A DNA stretch of 64,000 nt from Syntrophotalea carbinolica DSM 2380. GTDB lineage: Bacteria; Desulfobacterota; Desulfuromonadia; Desulfuromonadales; Syntrophotaleaceae. The translations under genes were made by a program, and so were the position numbers. The notes beneath the pieces were generated by a model. That model made no database searches, was not told where the DNA came from, and saw nothing but the letters and a program-made list of their open reading frames with translations. This document shows positions 29,993 through 38,003 of this stretch, in pieces (positions within the stretch are counted from its first letter, which is position 1; every line of letters starts with the position of its first letter). Location of the stretch: the NCBI RefSeq assembly GCF_000012885.1, contig NC_007498.2:1240001-1304000 (forward strand), written 5' to 3'.

Positions 29993-30487
29993 TTATTTGC
30001 CATTGTACTGCTCGTCGGTGACTTTTTCCTTCCAGACCACGTTTTGACCATTGAGGGCGCCGGTAATGACCAGGTGGGTCATGGGAGCGTCGGGCGTGGC
30101 ACCGTGCCAGTGGTCGATGCCGCGCGGGCACCAGACTGTGTCACCGGCTTTGAAGCGCATCATCCTGCCATCCCGCGTCCCGGTCAGGGCGACACCGGAA
30201 GTAACGATCATATGCTGTCCCGCAGGATGCAGGTGCCAGGCGGTTCTGGCACCCGGCTGAAAGGTGACATAGGCGCCGGAGTAATGGGCGGTTTCGTTGG
30301 CTGGGAACAGCAGGTCGACCTGCACGTTACCGGTGAACCACTTTTCTGGCCCTTTGAAAGACTGTTGCGACTCGGCCCGGTAGGCTACTTGAGATTTTTT
30401 TTCCGGTTCGGGAGTTTTTTCGGAACCGGCATACACAACGGACGCGGCGAGCGTCGTAAGGATGAAAATCAATGTCAGCTTTTTCAT
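29993..30487 (-). CDS. Exported cupin-domain protein
   Basis: 164 residues with signal peptide (LTLIFILTTLAASVVYA) and one cupin barrel. Metal-ligand pattern: TAWHLHPAGQHMIVTSG (HxH...H/Q) and the second motif PRGIDHWHGATP. It resembles the QdtA/CMD-associated small cupins of the YqhC-type stress clusters. Ten bases separate it from the CMD-like gene. A truncated paralogue lies upstream of the SDR gene in the same orientation. Confidence 0.88.
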   Translation of the reverse strand: MKKLTLIFILTTLAASVVYAGSEKTPEPEKKSQVAYRAESQQSFKGPEKWFTGNVQVDLLFPANETAHYSGAYVTFQPGARTAWHLHPAGQHMIVTSGVALTGTRDGRMMRFKAGDTVWCPRGIDHWHGATPDAPMTHLVITGALNGQNVVWKEKVTDEQYNGK

Positions 30488-30575
30488 GGTTTTACCCCGA
30501 AGTGTAGAGATATAGGTGGCGGTTCGGATTTTTGGCATCCGCGTCTTGATCGTTTGGCACCATCGCACGTTCGCA

Positions 30576-31337
30576 TCAATGGACGGTGAATCCGCCATCC
30601 ACGGCAATCGCCTGACCTATGACGAAAGTCGAGCCGGGCCCGCATAACCAGAGAACGGCGTCCGCGATCTCGTCCGCCCGGCCGAGCCGTCCTAACGATT
30701 GCTCGCGCATGATCTCATTCATGGCATCGGCCTGGGTCTTCAGCATGTCGGACACCATGGGGGTATCGATGGTCCCCGGGCAGACCGCATTGATACGGAT
30801 GCCCCGTGGCGCGTATTCGACTGCCGCACTGCGAGTCAGCCCGATGACGCCGTGCTTGGAGGCATGGTAAGAGGCTCGCCCCGGCAGGCCGATCAGGCCG
30901 CCGATCGAGGAGCAATTGACTATGGCGCCGCTCTGCTGCTCGCGCATGTGGCGCAATTCGTGTTTCATGCAGGCCCATATGCCGCGCAAGTTTACCGCGA
31001 TGACGCGATCGAAGTATTCCGCAGGCTCGTCGGCGGCATCGCTCGGCGGAACCTGGATGCCCGCATTGTTGTATGCGGCATCCAAACGCCCGAAAGTTGC
31101 AACCGTTCGATCCACCATGGACGCAACCTGTGCTTCGTCCGTAACATCGCAATGGATCGCCAAGGCCTTGTGCCCTTCGGCAACAAGCTCTTTCGTGACC
31201 TTTTGAACCGCCTCTTCACTGATATCGGCCAGCGCCACCGCAGCTCCCGCTTTGGCGAAGGCTTTGGCCGTTGCCAGACCCATGCCCGATGCGGCACCGG
31301 TCACCAGGGCGACCTTGTCGTCGTAATACTTGTCCAT
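30576..31337 (-). CDS. Short-chain dehydrogenase/reductase
   Basis: 253-residue classical SDR. Cofactor loop TGAASGMGLATA near residue 14, NNAG motif (YNNAGIQVPPS), catalytic Ser in NCSSIGG, and YHASKHG with the Tyr-Lys pair. Asp at the end of strand 2 (ADISEEA) suggests NAD preference. First gene of the leftward operon leading through cupin and CMD-like genes to the flavodoxin. An AraC-type operator lies about 185 bases upstream, with a cupin fragment in between. Confidence 0.93.
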   Translation of the reverse strand: MDKYYDDKVALVTGAASGMGLATAKAFAKAGAAVALADISEEAVQKVTKELVAEGHKALAIHCDVTDEAQVASMVDRTVATFGRLDAAYNNAGIQVPPSDAADEPAEYFDRVIAVNLRGIWACMKHELRHMREQQSGAIVNCSSIGGLIGLPGRASYHASKHGVIGLTRSAAVEYAPRGIRINAVCPGTIDTPMVSDMLKTQADAMNEIMREQSLGRLGRADEIADAVLWLCGPGSTFVIGQAIAVDGGFTVH

Positions 31338-31396
31338 GAACTCTTTCCTTTCAGCAGTGTCCCGTGCGGTTAATTCATGACTACTCGCAAGGGATA

Positions 31397-31491
31397 CTAG
31401 GTTGGTTGGTATTGTTCGTCGCTGACATGTTCCAGCCAGTCTACCGATTTGCCGTCGAGCTCTTCCTGGATCGCGATGTGGGTCACTTTGC
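31397..31491 (-). pseudogene. C-terminal fragment of a cupin gene
   Basis: Reading leftwards, this stretch encodes [12 protein letters not shown], then [15 protein letters not shown], and a TAG stop. It matches the end of the intact cupin at 29993-30487 (MTHLVITGALNGQNVVW, then KEKVTDEQYNG). The upstream two thirds of the gene are gone. It is a decayed duplicate sitting between the AraC-type operator and the SDR gene. Confidence 0.75.
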
Positions 31492-31521
31492 GGCTACAAG
31501 ACTACTCCCCGAAGGAATAAT

Positions 31522-31557
31522 CCGGATAGATTAATCCTTTTGATTTTTTGCCTGATC
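31522..31557 (-). promoter_or_regulatory. Putative AraC (YqhC-type) operator, site 1
   Basis: On the minus strand this matches the conserved pattern GATCAGGCAA, ATC, AGGATT, TCTA, CCGG found upstream of four other units in the window. It lies between divergent SDR operon and AraC genes and points towards the SDR operon. Confidence 0.65.
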
Positions 31558-31634
31558 CTCCAAAACCAATGCGAGATATTGCCTGGGGGAGTAGGGATTG
31601 TTATGATCTAGATAACCGAAAGAGGGGGAAAAGA

Positions 31635-32579
31635 ATGAAAAAACAGAATGTTGATGGATCGGTGGTTGCGTTAACCAAGAGCGAGCCGCTCACAGCGTTG
31701 GTGGCGGATATTGCCCGATGGACCACAGGTTGTGGTGAGTTCCAAACGCCGGTGCCGGGTTTGACCTTCTATCACCACGATCAACCGACCGAACCGAAAC
31801 CCGGTCTGACCGAACCCAGTATCTGCCTGATTGCGCAAGGAGCCAAAAGGATCCATCTCGAGGACGAGACATTCGACTACGATGCCCACAGATACCTGCT
31901 TGCATCGGTCTATCTGCCGACAACTTATCAGGTCATTTCGGCCAGTCCCGGGGAACCGTACCTGGGGCTGGTGCTGAAATTCGATATGCGCGAGCTGTCT
32001 CGCCTGATGATCGACAGCAATCTGCCCGCAACGCGCACCAGGGACATCGACCGATGCATGTCGACCGGCGAGGTCACTCTGCCCCTGCTCAGCGCTTTTC
32101 AAAGGCTTGTTGCCCTGGTAAACGAACCGGAGGATATCCCGATACTCGCGCCGATGTTGCACCGGGAAATCCTCTATCGCCTACTGGTGGGCGATCAAGG
32201 CGACAGGCTGCGCCAGATCGCCGCAAGCGGCAGCCGCAGCCACCAGGTGGCGCGGGCCATCGAATGGCTGAAAACAAACTTTGCTCAGCAATTGAGAATC
32301 GACGAACTGGCCGGAATGGCCAATATGAGCGCATCGAGCTTCCACAGTCACTTTCGCGCCATGACCTCCCTGAGTCCGTTGCAATACCAGAAGCACCTGC
32401 GCCTGCAGGAGGCACGGCGACTGATGCTGGCCGAAGACCTGGATGCGACCAGGGCGGCTTTTCAGGTCGGATATGAAAGTTCGTCGCAGTTCAGCCGCGA
32501 GTACAGCCGGTTATTCGGGGCGCCACCGTTGCGGGATGTGAATAGCTTGCGGCAGGCAGCGGTTGGTGATGACGGGTGA
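31635..32579 (+). CDS. AraC family regulator, YqhC type (copy 1)
   Basis: 314 residues: N-terminal AraC_N cupin-like domain (GLTFYHHDQPTEPKPGLTEP, ICLIAQGAKRIHLEDETF; about 30-185) and C-terminal double helix-turn-helix (LRIDELAGMANMSASSFHSH, then FQVGYESSSQFSREYSRLFG; about 205-300). This is the domain layout of YqhC, which activates yqhD/dkgA in E. coli under aldehyde stress. The second copy at 40121-41044 is clearly paralogous. Start is the ATG after GAGGGGGAAAAG; a longer frame upstream runs through the operator. Divergent to the SDR operon. Confidence 0.92.
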   Translation: MKKQNVDGSVVALTKSEPLTALVADIARWTTGCGEFQTPVPGLTFYHHDQPTEPKPGLTEPSICLIAQGAKRIHLEDETFDYDAHRYLLASVYLPTTYQVISASPGEPYLGLVLKFDMRELSRLMIDSNLPATRTRDIDRCMSTGEVTLPLLSAFQRLVALVNEPEDIPILAPMLHREILYRLLVGDQGDRLRQIAASGSRSHQVARAIEWLKTNFAQQLRIDELAGMANMSASSFHSHFRAMTSLSPLQYQKHLRLQEARRLMLAEDLDATRAAFQVGYESSSQFSREYSRLFGAPPLRDVNSLRQAAVGDDG

Positions 32580-32597
32580 AAGGAGGGGGGGGAGGGG

Positions 32598-32622
32598 GGG
32601 ACGCCCATGCGATTATGCGTTT
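32598..32622 (+). repeat. Left 25-bp inverted repeat of the element
   Basis: Exact reverse complement of 33712-33736. It contains the transposase stop codon (TAA on the minus strand at 32613-32615). Preceded by long G-runs. Internal ATGCG is present twice. Confidence 0.9.
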
Positions 32623-33629
32623 ATCTCCTCTTCCAGATTCCATCCGTTTTTTCTGGCCAATACTTCGCCACGTGGCACCGATCTACTCACTGACGATTGA
32701 GATAGTCCCAACCAACCGGCAATTTCTGTGGCTGAACGTCCAAGTCCCTTGACCGCCCAAAAGGAAAGGAGGCTTCGGGCCGCTACCCTCTTTGGCTGTT
32801 TGCCTCCTTTCCAGATATCCTCCGGCGTAACTCCAAACTTTTCGGCAACCATCAGTACCATTGTTTCTAAATCGATATCCAGACTCCGGCACTGATTCTG
32901 CCTTTTCATAGCTTCGTCGGCGTCTCGTAATACCGACTCGACGAACGCGCTATCTCCGAGAATACGTTCATCGCTTTTTTGGTGGGATCGTTCTTGTCGC
33001 AAAGATGCCAAACTTTGCCAGCCGCCCGCACTTCGAACCAAGCCGCCACCGACAAGATCGGGGCGCCTGCCTTGTTCAATTCCCGCCGCAACATAGTGCA
33101 GGTAATTTTTTCTGGCTATATTTGTTCGTTTCCCAAAATGCTCCAGAACCTCGTCGGCCGCCTGCCAGCTATGGGCATGTTTTCCCAATACGCAACCATG
33201 CCCACAATAGGGAAAATCTGCCAACGCTTCCAACGTTGCTACGATACCGGCACGCAGTGGGTTGAGGTGAAGATAGCGAACCAATTCCAAAAGGTACGGC
33301 TCTTCCTGACACAATATGGATTTGTAGCGATTCTGGAACAGGTGCCCATGTCGATTGTGACGGCGGTTGAATTTTACGCTGTAACCTGTCAGCAACCGGC
33401 GCATGACATGAGCGATCGGTGTTTTCCCCGTTTGCAACAACAGGTGGAGATGATTGGGAATCAGTGCCCAGGCAAAACATCTTGTGGAGGTCTCTGAAAG
33501 AATAGTCGATAGGCGGGATACAAAATCGTCCCGGTCAACATTGTCGCGGAAAATTGCTCGACGCTCTATACCGCGACAAATGATATGGTGGAGGGCCCCA
33601 GGGGCATCTATGCGTGCTTGGCGTGGCAT
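32613..33629 (-). CDS. REP-associated tyrosine transposase (Y1/IS200-like)
   Basis: 338-residue HUH-type single-strand transposase. Motifs: N-terminal MPRQARIDAPGALHHIICRG, HUH pair in PNHLHLLLQ, and the catalytic Tyr in GHLFQNRYKSIL. The C-terminal 100 residues add a DnaA/Chromosomal-replication-initiator-like helix-turn-helix (LETMVLMVAEKFGVTPEDIW ... SATEIAGWLGLSQSSVSRSV), typical of larger RAYTs. The start ATG overlaps the 7-bp palindrome TGGCATA / TATGCCA (33624-33645). Such proteins nick REP-like hairpins; most exist as single domesticated copies. Confidence 0.9.
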   Translation of the reverse strand: MPRQARIDAPGALHHIICRGIERRAIFRDNVDRDDFVSRLSTILSETSTRCFAWALIPNHLHLLLQTGKTPIAHVMRRLLTGYSVKFNRRHNRHGHLFQNRYKSILCQEEPYLLELVRYLHLNPLRAGIVATLEALADFPYCGHGCVLGKHAHSWQAADEVLEHFGKRTNIARKNYLHYVAAGIEQGRRPDLVGGGLVRSAGGWQSLASLRQERSHQKSDERILGDSAFVESVLRDADEAMKRQNQCRSLDIDLETMVLMVAEKFGVTPEDIWKGGKQPKRVAARSLLSFWAVKGLGRSATEIAGWLGLSQSSVSRSVPRGEVLARKNGWNLEEEINA

Positions 33630-33711
33630 AATTAAAAATATGCCATAAAGTTGCCAGGGGAGGCAACTCAATATATGGAGTGCTGCATCTGTCCATATGG
33701 AAAGTCTTTAG

Positions 33712-33736
33712 AAACGCATAATCGCATGGGCGTCCC
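33712..33736 (-). repeat. Right 25-bp inverted repeat of the element
   Basis: Exact reverse complement of 32598-32622, 83 bases upstream of the transposase start. Followed outward by a C-rich (minus strand G-rich) tract to about 33770 that contains two GGGAGGTAG-type units, a possible G-quadruplex former. Confidence 0.9.
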
Positions 33737-33787
33737 TACCTCCCACCCTACCTCCCACCTCGGGCCCCCAAACACCAACACATGCAG

Positions 33788-33822
33788 GATCGGGCAAAAA
33801 TCGAAGAGTTCCGTGTATTTCT
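33788..33822 (+). promoter_or_regulatory. Putative AraC (YqhC-type) operator, site 2
   Basis: GATCGGGCAA followed by ATC at the conserved spacing; the second half (AGTTCC for AGGATT, no CCGG) is degenerate. It lies 74 bases upstream of the iron alcohol dehydrogenase start and only 51 bases from the transposon end. Confidence 0.45.
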
Positions 33823-33895
33823 TTCTGCACCCTGCCCCTCTACCATAACCACAGGAAAAAAAGGTCAAACCCAACACCACTTACAAGGAGGCACC

Positions 33896-35048
33896 ATGCG
33901 CGACTTTACCTTTTTCAACCCCACCAGAATCGAATTCGGCAAACACAAAGAAAGCCATATTGGGCAATACCTCAAAGAGTTCTGCGTCGACAGCGGACCT
34001 GATCCTGTACGGGTCGGAGCGGGTGAAGAAGAACGGGCTGTTCGACCGCGTGGCCGCCTCTCTGCAGGAACAGGGCATCACCTTCGCCGATGTGGGCGGG
34101 GTTATCAGTAACCCGCTGATCAGCCGTGTGCGCGACGCCGTCAAAATCGCCAAGGAAAAAGGTCTGCAGGCCGTCGTGGCAGTGGGCGGCGGTTCGGTGC
34201 TGGATTCCGCCAAGGCCGTTGCCGCCGGCGCGAAATACGACAGCGACGTGTGGGACTTTTTTGTCGGTAAGGCGGTGGTCGAAGAGGTCCTGCCGGTGTT
34301 CTCGATCATGACCCTGGCCGCTACCGGCAGCGAAATGAACATGGCCGGCGTGGTGACCAATGATGAAACCCGCCAGAAATACCCTATCGTCTCGCCCCTG
34401 CTGTTTCCCAAGGTGTCGGTCATCAATCCCGAGTTGATGGCCAGCGTTCCCAGGGACTATCTGGCCTACTCGGCGGTAGATATCTTTTCCCACTGTCTCG
34501 ATCTCTATTTCACCGCTGGCTACCTTCCGGAATTCAGCGCCGAATTGATCGAAAGCATCCTCAAAACCGTCATGCGTACCACCGATGCACTGCTGAAAAA
34601 TTCCGACGATTACGATGCGCGAGGCGAGTTTGCCTGGGCCGCCACCATGGCGTTGAACGGCAACACCTTCGCCGGCGTCGAGGGAAATACCTACGACACT
34701 CACATGATCGAGCATGCCATGTCGGCGCTGTACAACGTGCCGCACGGTGCCGGCTTGGCGGTGGTGCTGCCCGCCTGGATGAAAGACATCAAAAATCAGA
34801 TGCCGGAACGGTTTGAACGGTTCGCCGACAAGGTATTCGGTGTTTCCGGCGGCGATGCCAGCATCGCCAAGATGACCGAATGGTTCAGCGCTATCGGGGC
34901 CCCGGTCACTTTCGCCCAGGCCGGTCTCGCCGCGGATGCTGTCGACCCTATCGCGGAAAATGCCTTCGGCAATGCCAAGCTGTGGCAGATGGATACGCTG
35001 TATCCCCAGCAGAGAATCGCAGATATTCTGAAATTGGCGGTAAAGTAA
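33896..35048 (+). pseudogene. Frameshifted iron-containing alcohol dehydrogenase (YqhD/BDH-like)
   Basis: The first 33 or so codons (MRDFTFFNPTRIEFGKHKES) start at an ATG behind CAAGGAGG in one frame; from about 33990 the family sequence continues in the next frame (ADLILYGSERVKKNGLFDR ... ) to 35048. The shift equals one extra or two missing bases around 33985-33998 (CGTCGACAGCGGACC). All later landmarks of the NADPH-dependent aldehyde reductases are intact: AVGGGSVLD, ATGSEMNMAGV, metal ligands in AVDIFSHCLDLYF and HMIEHAMSALYNVPHGAGL. Unshifted, translation would stop after 71 codons. The clean downstream frame means a recent mutation, a base-calling error or programmed shift; I favour the first two. 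Confidence 0.8.
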
Positions 35049-35068
35049 CACGCTGAAGGGAGTATGAC

Positions 35069-36133
35069 ATGAACCGAAAAAACTTTATCGGTGGTTGCTT
35101 CCGAATAATCATCGGCATCACGTTGGGGCTGGGACTGTTCATCCCCGGCGCGGCGTCCGCCTACGATGCTCCCGGCGATGCCGCCAACTTTTACAAGAGC
35201 GACAAGGTCACCGTGCACAAGGTGACCTTTCAAAACCAATACCGGATGAAGGTGGTCGGCAATCTTTTTGTCCCTAAGAACCTGGGCAAGGATGCCAAAA
35301 ATCTTGCCATCGTTGTCGGGCATCCGATGGGGGCGGTGAAGGAACAGAGCGCCAATCTGTATGCCACCAAGATGGCGGAACGGGGATTCGTCACCCTGTC
35401 TCTGGATCTGTCTTTCTGGGGAGAGAGCGAGGGGCAGCCGCGCAACGCAGTATTGCCGGACATCTATGCCGAGGATTTCAGCGCAGCGGTGGATTTCCTG
35501 GGGACCCGTGCCTTTGTCGACCGGGAGCGGATCGGCGTTATCGGCATCTGCGGCAGCGGCGGTTTCGCCATCAGCGCGGCCAAAATCGATCCGCGTCTGA
35601 AGGCCATTGCCACCGTCAGCATGTACGATATGGGTGCTGCCAACCGGCATGCCCTCGGGCAGTCTTTGACTCTGGAGCAGAGAAAGCGGATACTCAAAGA
35701 AGCGGCGGAGCAGCGCTACGTGGAGTACGCCGGTGTAACCCCCAAATACACCAGCGGATCGGTACATGAACTGAATGAAAATTCCACTCCGATCGAGCGG
35801 GAGTTCTACGAGTTCTACCGCACGCCCAGGGGGGAATACACTCCGCAAGGCTCATCGATGAAGCTGACCACCCATCCGACCCTGACCAGCAACGTCAAAT
35901 TCATGAATTTCTATCCGTTCAACGACATCGAGACGATTTCACCCCGTCCCATGTTGTTCATTGCCGGCCAAAAGGCTCATTCCATAAAGTTCAGCCAGGA
36001 CGCCTACAGGCTGGCGGCCGAACCGAAGGAACTCTACATCGTTCCGGGCGCGGGGCATGTGGACCTGTATGATCGGGTCAACCTGATTCCCTGGGATAAG
36101 CTGACGGATTTCTTCACAGCGGCACTCAAGTGA
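35069..36133 (+). CDS. Exported alpha/beta hydrolase
   Basis: 354 residues with an N-terminal signal peptide (IIIGITLGLGLFIPGAASA). Alpha/beta-hydrolase features: oxyanion strand IVVGHPMGAVKEQ, nucleophile elbow GICGSGGFA (Cys in the expected Ser position before GSGG, or Ser in SGG), and a C-terminal His in PGAGHVDLYD. It resembles the YcjY/dienelactone-hydrolase-like group. Starts 20 bases after the alcohol dehydrogenase, so one operon. Function unknown; detoxification of esters or lactones is a guess. Confidence 0.85.
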   Translation: MNRKNFIGGCFRIIIGITLGLGLFIPGAASAYDAPGDAANFYKSDKVTVHKVTFQNQYRMKVVGNLFVPKNLGKDAKNLAIVVGHPMGAVKEQSANLYATKMAERGFVTLSLDLSFWGESEGQPRNAVLPDIYAEDFSAAVDFLGTRAFVDRERIGVIGICGSGGFAISAAKIDPRLKAIATVSMYDMGAANRHALGQSLTLEQRKRILKEAAEQRYVEYAGVTPKYTSGSVHELNENSTPIEREFYEFYRTPRGEYTPQGSSMKLTTHPTLTSNVKFMNFYPFNDIETISPRPMLFIAGQKAHSIKFSQDAYRLAAEPKELYIVPGAGHVDLYDRVNLIPWDKLTDFFTAALK

Positions 36134-36161
36134 GCGGATGGTAAGGGACGGCGGTTTATAA

Positions 36162-36194
36162 AACGGCCCCGCTCGTATTTCGAGTGGGGCCGTT
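36162..36194. terminator. Rho-independent terminator
   Basis: Stem AACGGCCCCGCTCG / CGAGTGGGGCCGTT (one G-T pair) with loop TATTT, followed by ATTTAT, 28 bases after the hydrolase stop. Also serves the convergent OYE gene in the other direction. Confidence 0.88.
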
Positions 36195-36327
36195 ATTTAT
36201 GCCTGCTACTGTTTTACAAATTGAAGGTAATGGGGCAGGGTGATTTCATCATATAGCAAAATGAAAGCAACGCCCTGTGCAAAACGAATGAGTTGAAAAG
36301 AGCGTATAAAGCACGGATCTGTCTCTG

Positions 36328-37425
36328 TCACGCCGATTCCGAATTAAGTACACAGAGATTGCCGGCCGGATTGGGGCGGAAGCAGCCGTTGCATGAAATA
36401 CAGCGGGCTGAACGACGATCGCCGTCCTGCCAGCGTTTTGCAAGCTGCGGTTCCGCCAACAGCGGCCGCGAAACAGAGAAGTACTCTATCTTGCTGGTCT
36501 CCAAAAGTTTTTCGATCACCTCGGGAGAGCGTATACCGCCCACCACCAGTATCGGTACGTCCAGTTCCTCGGCGAGTTGCGCAGCATGTCCGGCGTTGTA
36601 TGCTTCCTTCTCGGGTGCGTCGATGCGAGTCCGGCAGGGCCCGAGCTTGCCTGAGGCGAAAGTGCCGCAACTGACTTCGATGGCATCGATGCCGCGCCCG
36701 GCCAGTTCGCGGCAGAGGTAGCGGCAATCCTCGAAAGTTGCACCGTTTTCGGTAAAATCCTCCGCGTTGAGCTTGATCAGCACCGGATAGTTGGCGCCCA
36801 CCCGGTCGCGAACCTCGTCATAGATTTCAAGAACGATGCGTGCCCGATTCTCGATCGATCCGCCGTATTCATCGGTGCGGCGGTTGTAGTAGGGGCACAG
36901 GAACTGGTTGAGCAGGTAGCCGTGGGCTGCGTGTAACTGGACGCCGTCGAAACCGGCAGCCTTGGCTCGATTCGCAGCTTCACCATAGGCTTTTTTCAGG
37001 GTTTGGATATCTTCCCGGGACATTTCCCGGGGCTCCACTTTGAAAGCCAGGTCGGCAACCTCCGACGGGCCCCAGATGGTTCGTTCTTCAGGGCGATAAT
37101 TGGTTTGCGAGCCTCCGTAGGCGATCTGCATGACAATGCGGCTGCCGTGGCTATGCACCATTTCGGTCAAGGGTCGGTAGTCTTCGATGAAACTGTCGTC
37201 GTAAATGCCCATCATGCCGGGGTTGGGTTGCTCCTCAGCCAGCGGAAAAGCGTAGCCGGTTATAATCAGGCCGACGCCGCCGAGGGCCAATTCTTTGTAA
37301 AGCTTGAACAGCGGCTCGGTCATGTGGCCGCTCTGGTCGGCCATGTTTTCCCAGGTTGCACTGCGAACCAGGCGATTCTTGAGAATCATGGAATTGATCT
37401 TTGTCTCGTCGAACAGGGTGCGCAT
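36328..37425 (-). CDS. Old Yellow Enzyme-type NADH:flavin oxidoreductase
   Basis: 365-residue TIM-barrel flavoprotein. Typical parts: MRTLFDETKINSMILKNRLV, RSATWENMA, HGSRIVMQIAYGG, the substrate-binding HAAHGYLLNQFLCPYYNRR followed by TDEYGGSIENRAR, and the C-terminal ISCNGCF. It reduces activated alkenes, quinones or nitro compounds. The C-terminal iron-sulfur/FAD domains of 2,4-dienoyl-CoA reductase are absent. GGGAGAG precedes the ATG. Divergent from an HxlR regulator, which likely controls it. Confidence 0.93.
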   Translation of the reverse strand: MRTLFDETKINSMILKNRLVRSATWENMADQSGHMTEPLFKLYKELALGGVGLIITGYAFPLAEEQPNPGMMGIYDDSFIEDYRPLTEMVHSHGSRIVMQIAYGGSQTNYRPEERTIWGPSEVADLAFKVEPREMSREDIQTLKKAYGEAANRAKAAGFDGVQLHAAHGYLLNQFLCPYYNRRTDEYGGSIENRARIVLEIYDEVRDRVGANYPVLIKLNAEDFTENGATFEDCRYLCRELAGRGIDAIEVSCGTFASGKLGPCRTRIDAPEKEAYNAGHAAQLAEELDVPILVVGGIRSPEVIEKLLETSKIEYFSVSRPLLAEPQLAKRWQDGDRRSARCISCNGCFRPNPAGNLCVLNSESA

Positions 37426-37509
37426 AGTTTCTCTCCCTTGCAATAGATGCTTTTGACTTGGGCAAAACTTCGGGTTGTTCCGCCCATACCCTTTTTGCTA
37501 AGATCACAC

Positions 37510-37536
37510 GTACGTTCATATCGATCAATAACGTAC
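37510..37536. promoter_or_regulatory. Inverted-repeat operator between OYE and HxlR genes
   Basis: Perfect 7-bp inverted repeat GTACGTT / AACGTAC separated by 13 bases in the divergent promoter region. HxlR-type dimers bind such sites, so autoregulation plus control of the OYE gene is likely. Confidence 0.6.
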
Positions 37537-37586
37537 TTTTATGGGACATAGGCACTAATTTGTAACCAAGGGGATGATGGGGAACT

Positions 37587-37937
37587 ATGCAGACGAATCT
37601 TGAGGTCAAGAAAACGCTGGTCTTTCGCGACAAGGAGTACAAGTGCGGCATCGAAGTGACTTTGGCGGTCATTGGCGGCAAGTGGAAAGCGGCCATTCTT
37701 TACCATTTGGCGCAGCAGACCATGCGTTTTTCGGAACTGCAGCGTTACTTCACCAACACTACCCGCAAGATGTTGACCCAGCAATTGCGCGAACTGGAGC
37801 GGGACGGGCTGGTTCATCGCGAGGTCTATCCCCAGGTGCCGCCGAAGGTGGAATACTGGCTTACCGATGAGGGACGGAGCATTAAACCTATCCTCGATCT
37901 CATGTGCGAGTGGGGGGTAGGGCATGCAGAGAAATAA
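37587..37937 (+). CDS. HxlR family transcriptional regulator
   Basis: 116-residue winged-helix regulator: a Cys near residue 20 (YKCGIEVTLAVIGGKWKAAI), the recognition region RFSELQRYFTNTTRKMLTQQ, and wing LVHREVYPQVPPKVEYWLT. HxlR/YodB/QorR proteins sense electrophiles or quinones through that Cys and repress reductase genes. Here the divergent OYE gene is the obvious target. Confidence 0.92.
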   Translation: MQTNLEVKKTLVFRDKEYKCGIEVTLAVIGGKWKAAILYHLAQQTMRFSELQRYFTNTTRKMLTQQLRELERDGLVHREVYPQVPPKVEYWLTDEGRSIKPILDLMCEWGVGHAEK

Positions 37938-38003
37938 GGCAAAGTTCCACAAACAGGATCGTCTTGTCAGCATGCCCGGGTCAAATTTAAGAACTGAACG
38001 ACA

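Larger units (their letters stand above)
32598..33736. mobile_element. REP-transposase element with 25-bp inverted ends
   Basis: A transposase gene is framed by 25-bp perfect inverted repeats at 32598-32622 and 33712-33736 (outer ends GGGACGCCC). Directly outside both repeats lie G-rich tracts (left 32582-32600; right, on the minus strand, GGGAGGTAGGGTGGGAGGTA). The element sits between the AraC gene and the iron alcohol dehydrogenase that may be its target. The stop codon of the transposase lies inside the left repeat. I could not identify a target-site duplication. Confidence 0.75.

Noticed and set aside
31486-31500. Fourth palindromic repeat (GCGGCTACAA shared with copy B)
   Set aside because: Only ten bases match and no second arm is present; chance or a tiny remnant cannot be told apart.
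34126-35051. Long leftward frame opposite the iron alcohol dehydrogenase
   Set aside because: Mirror frame of a GC-rich coding region; the rightward strand carries all alcohol dehydrogenase motifs.
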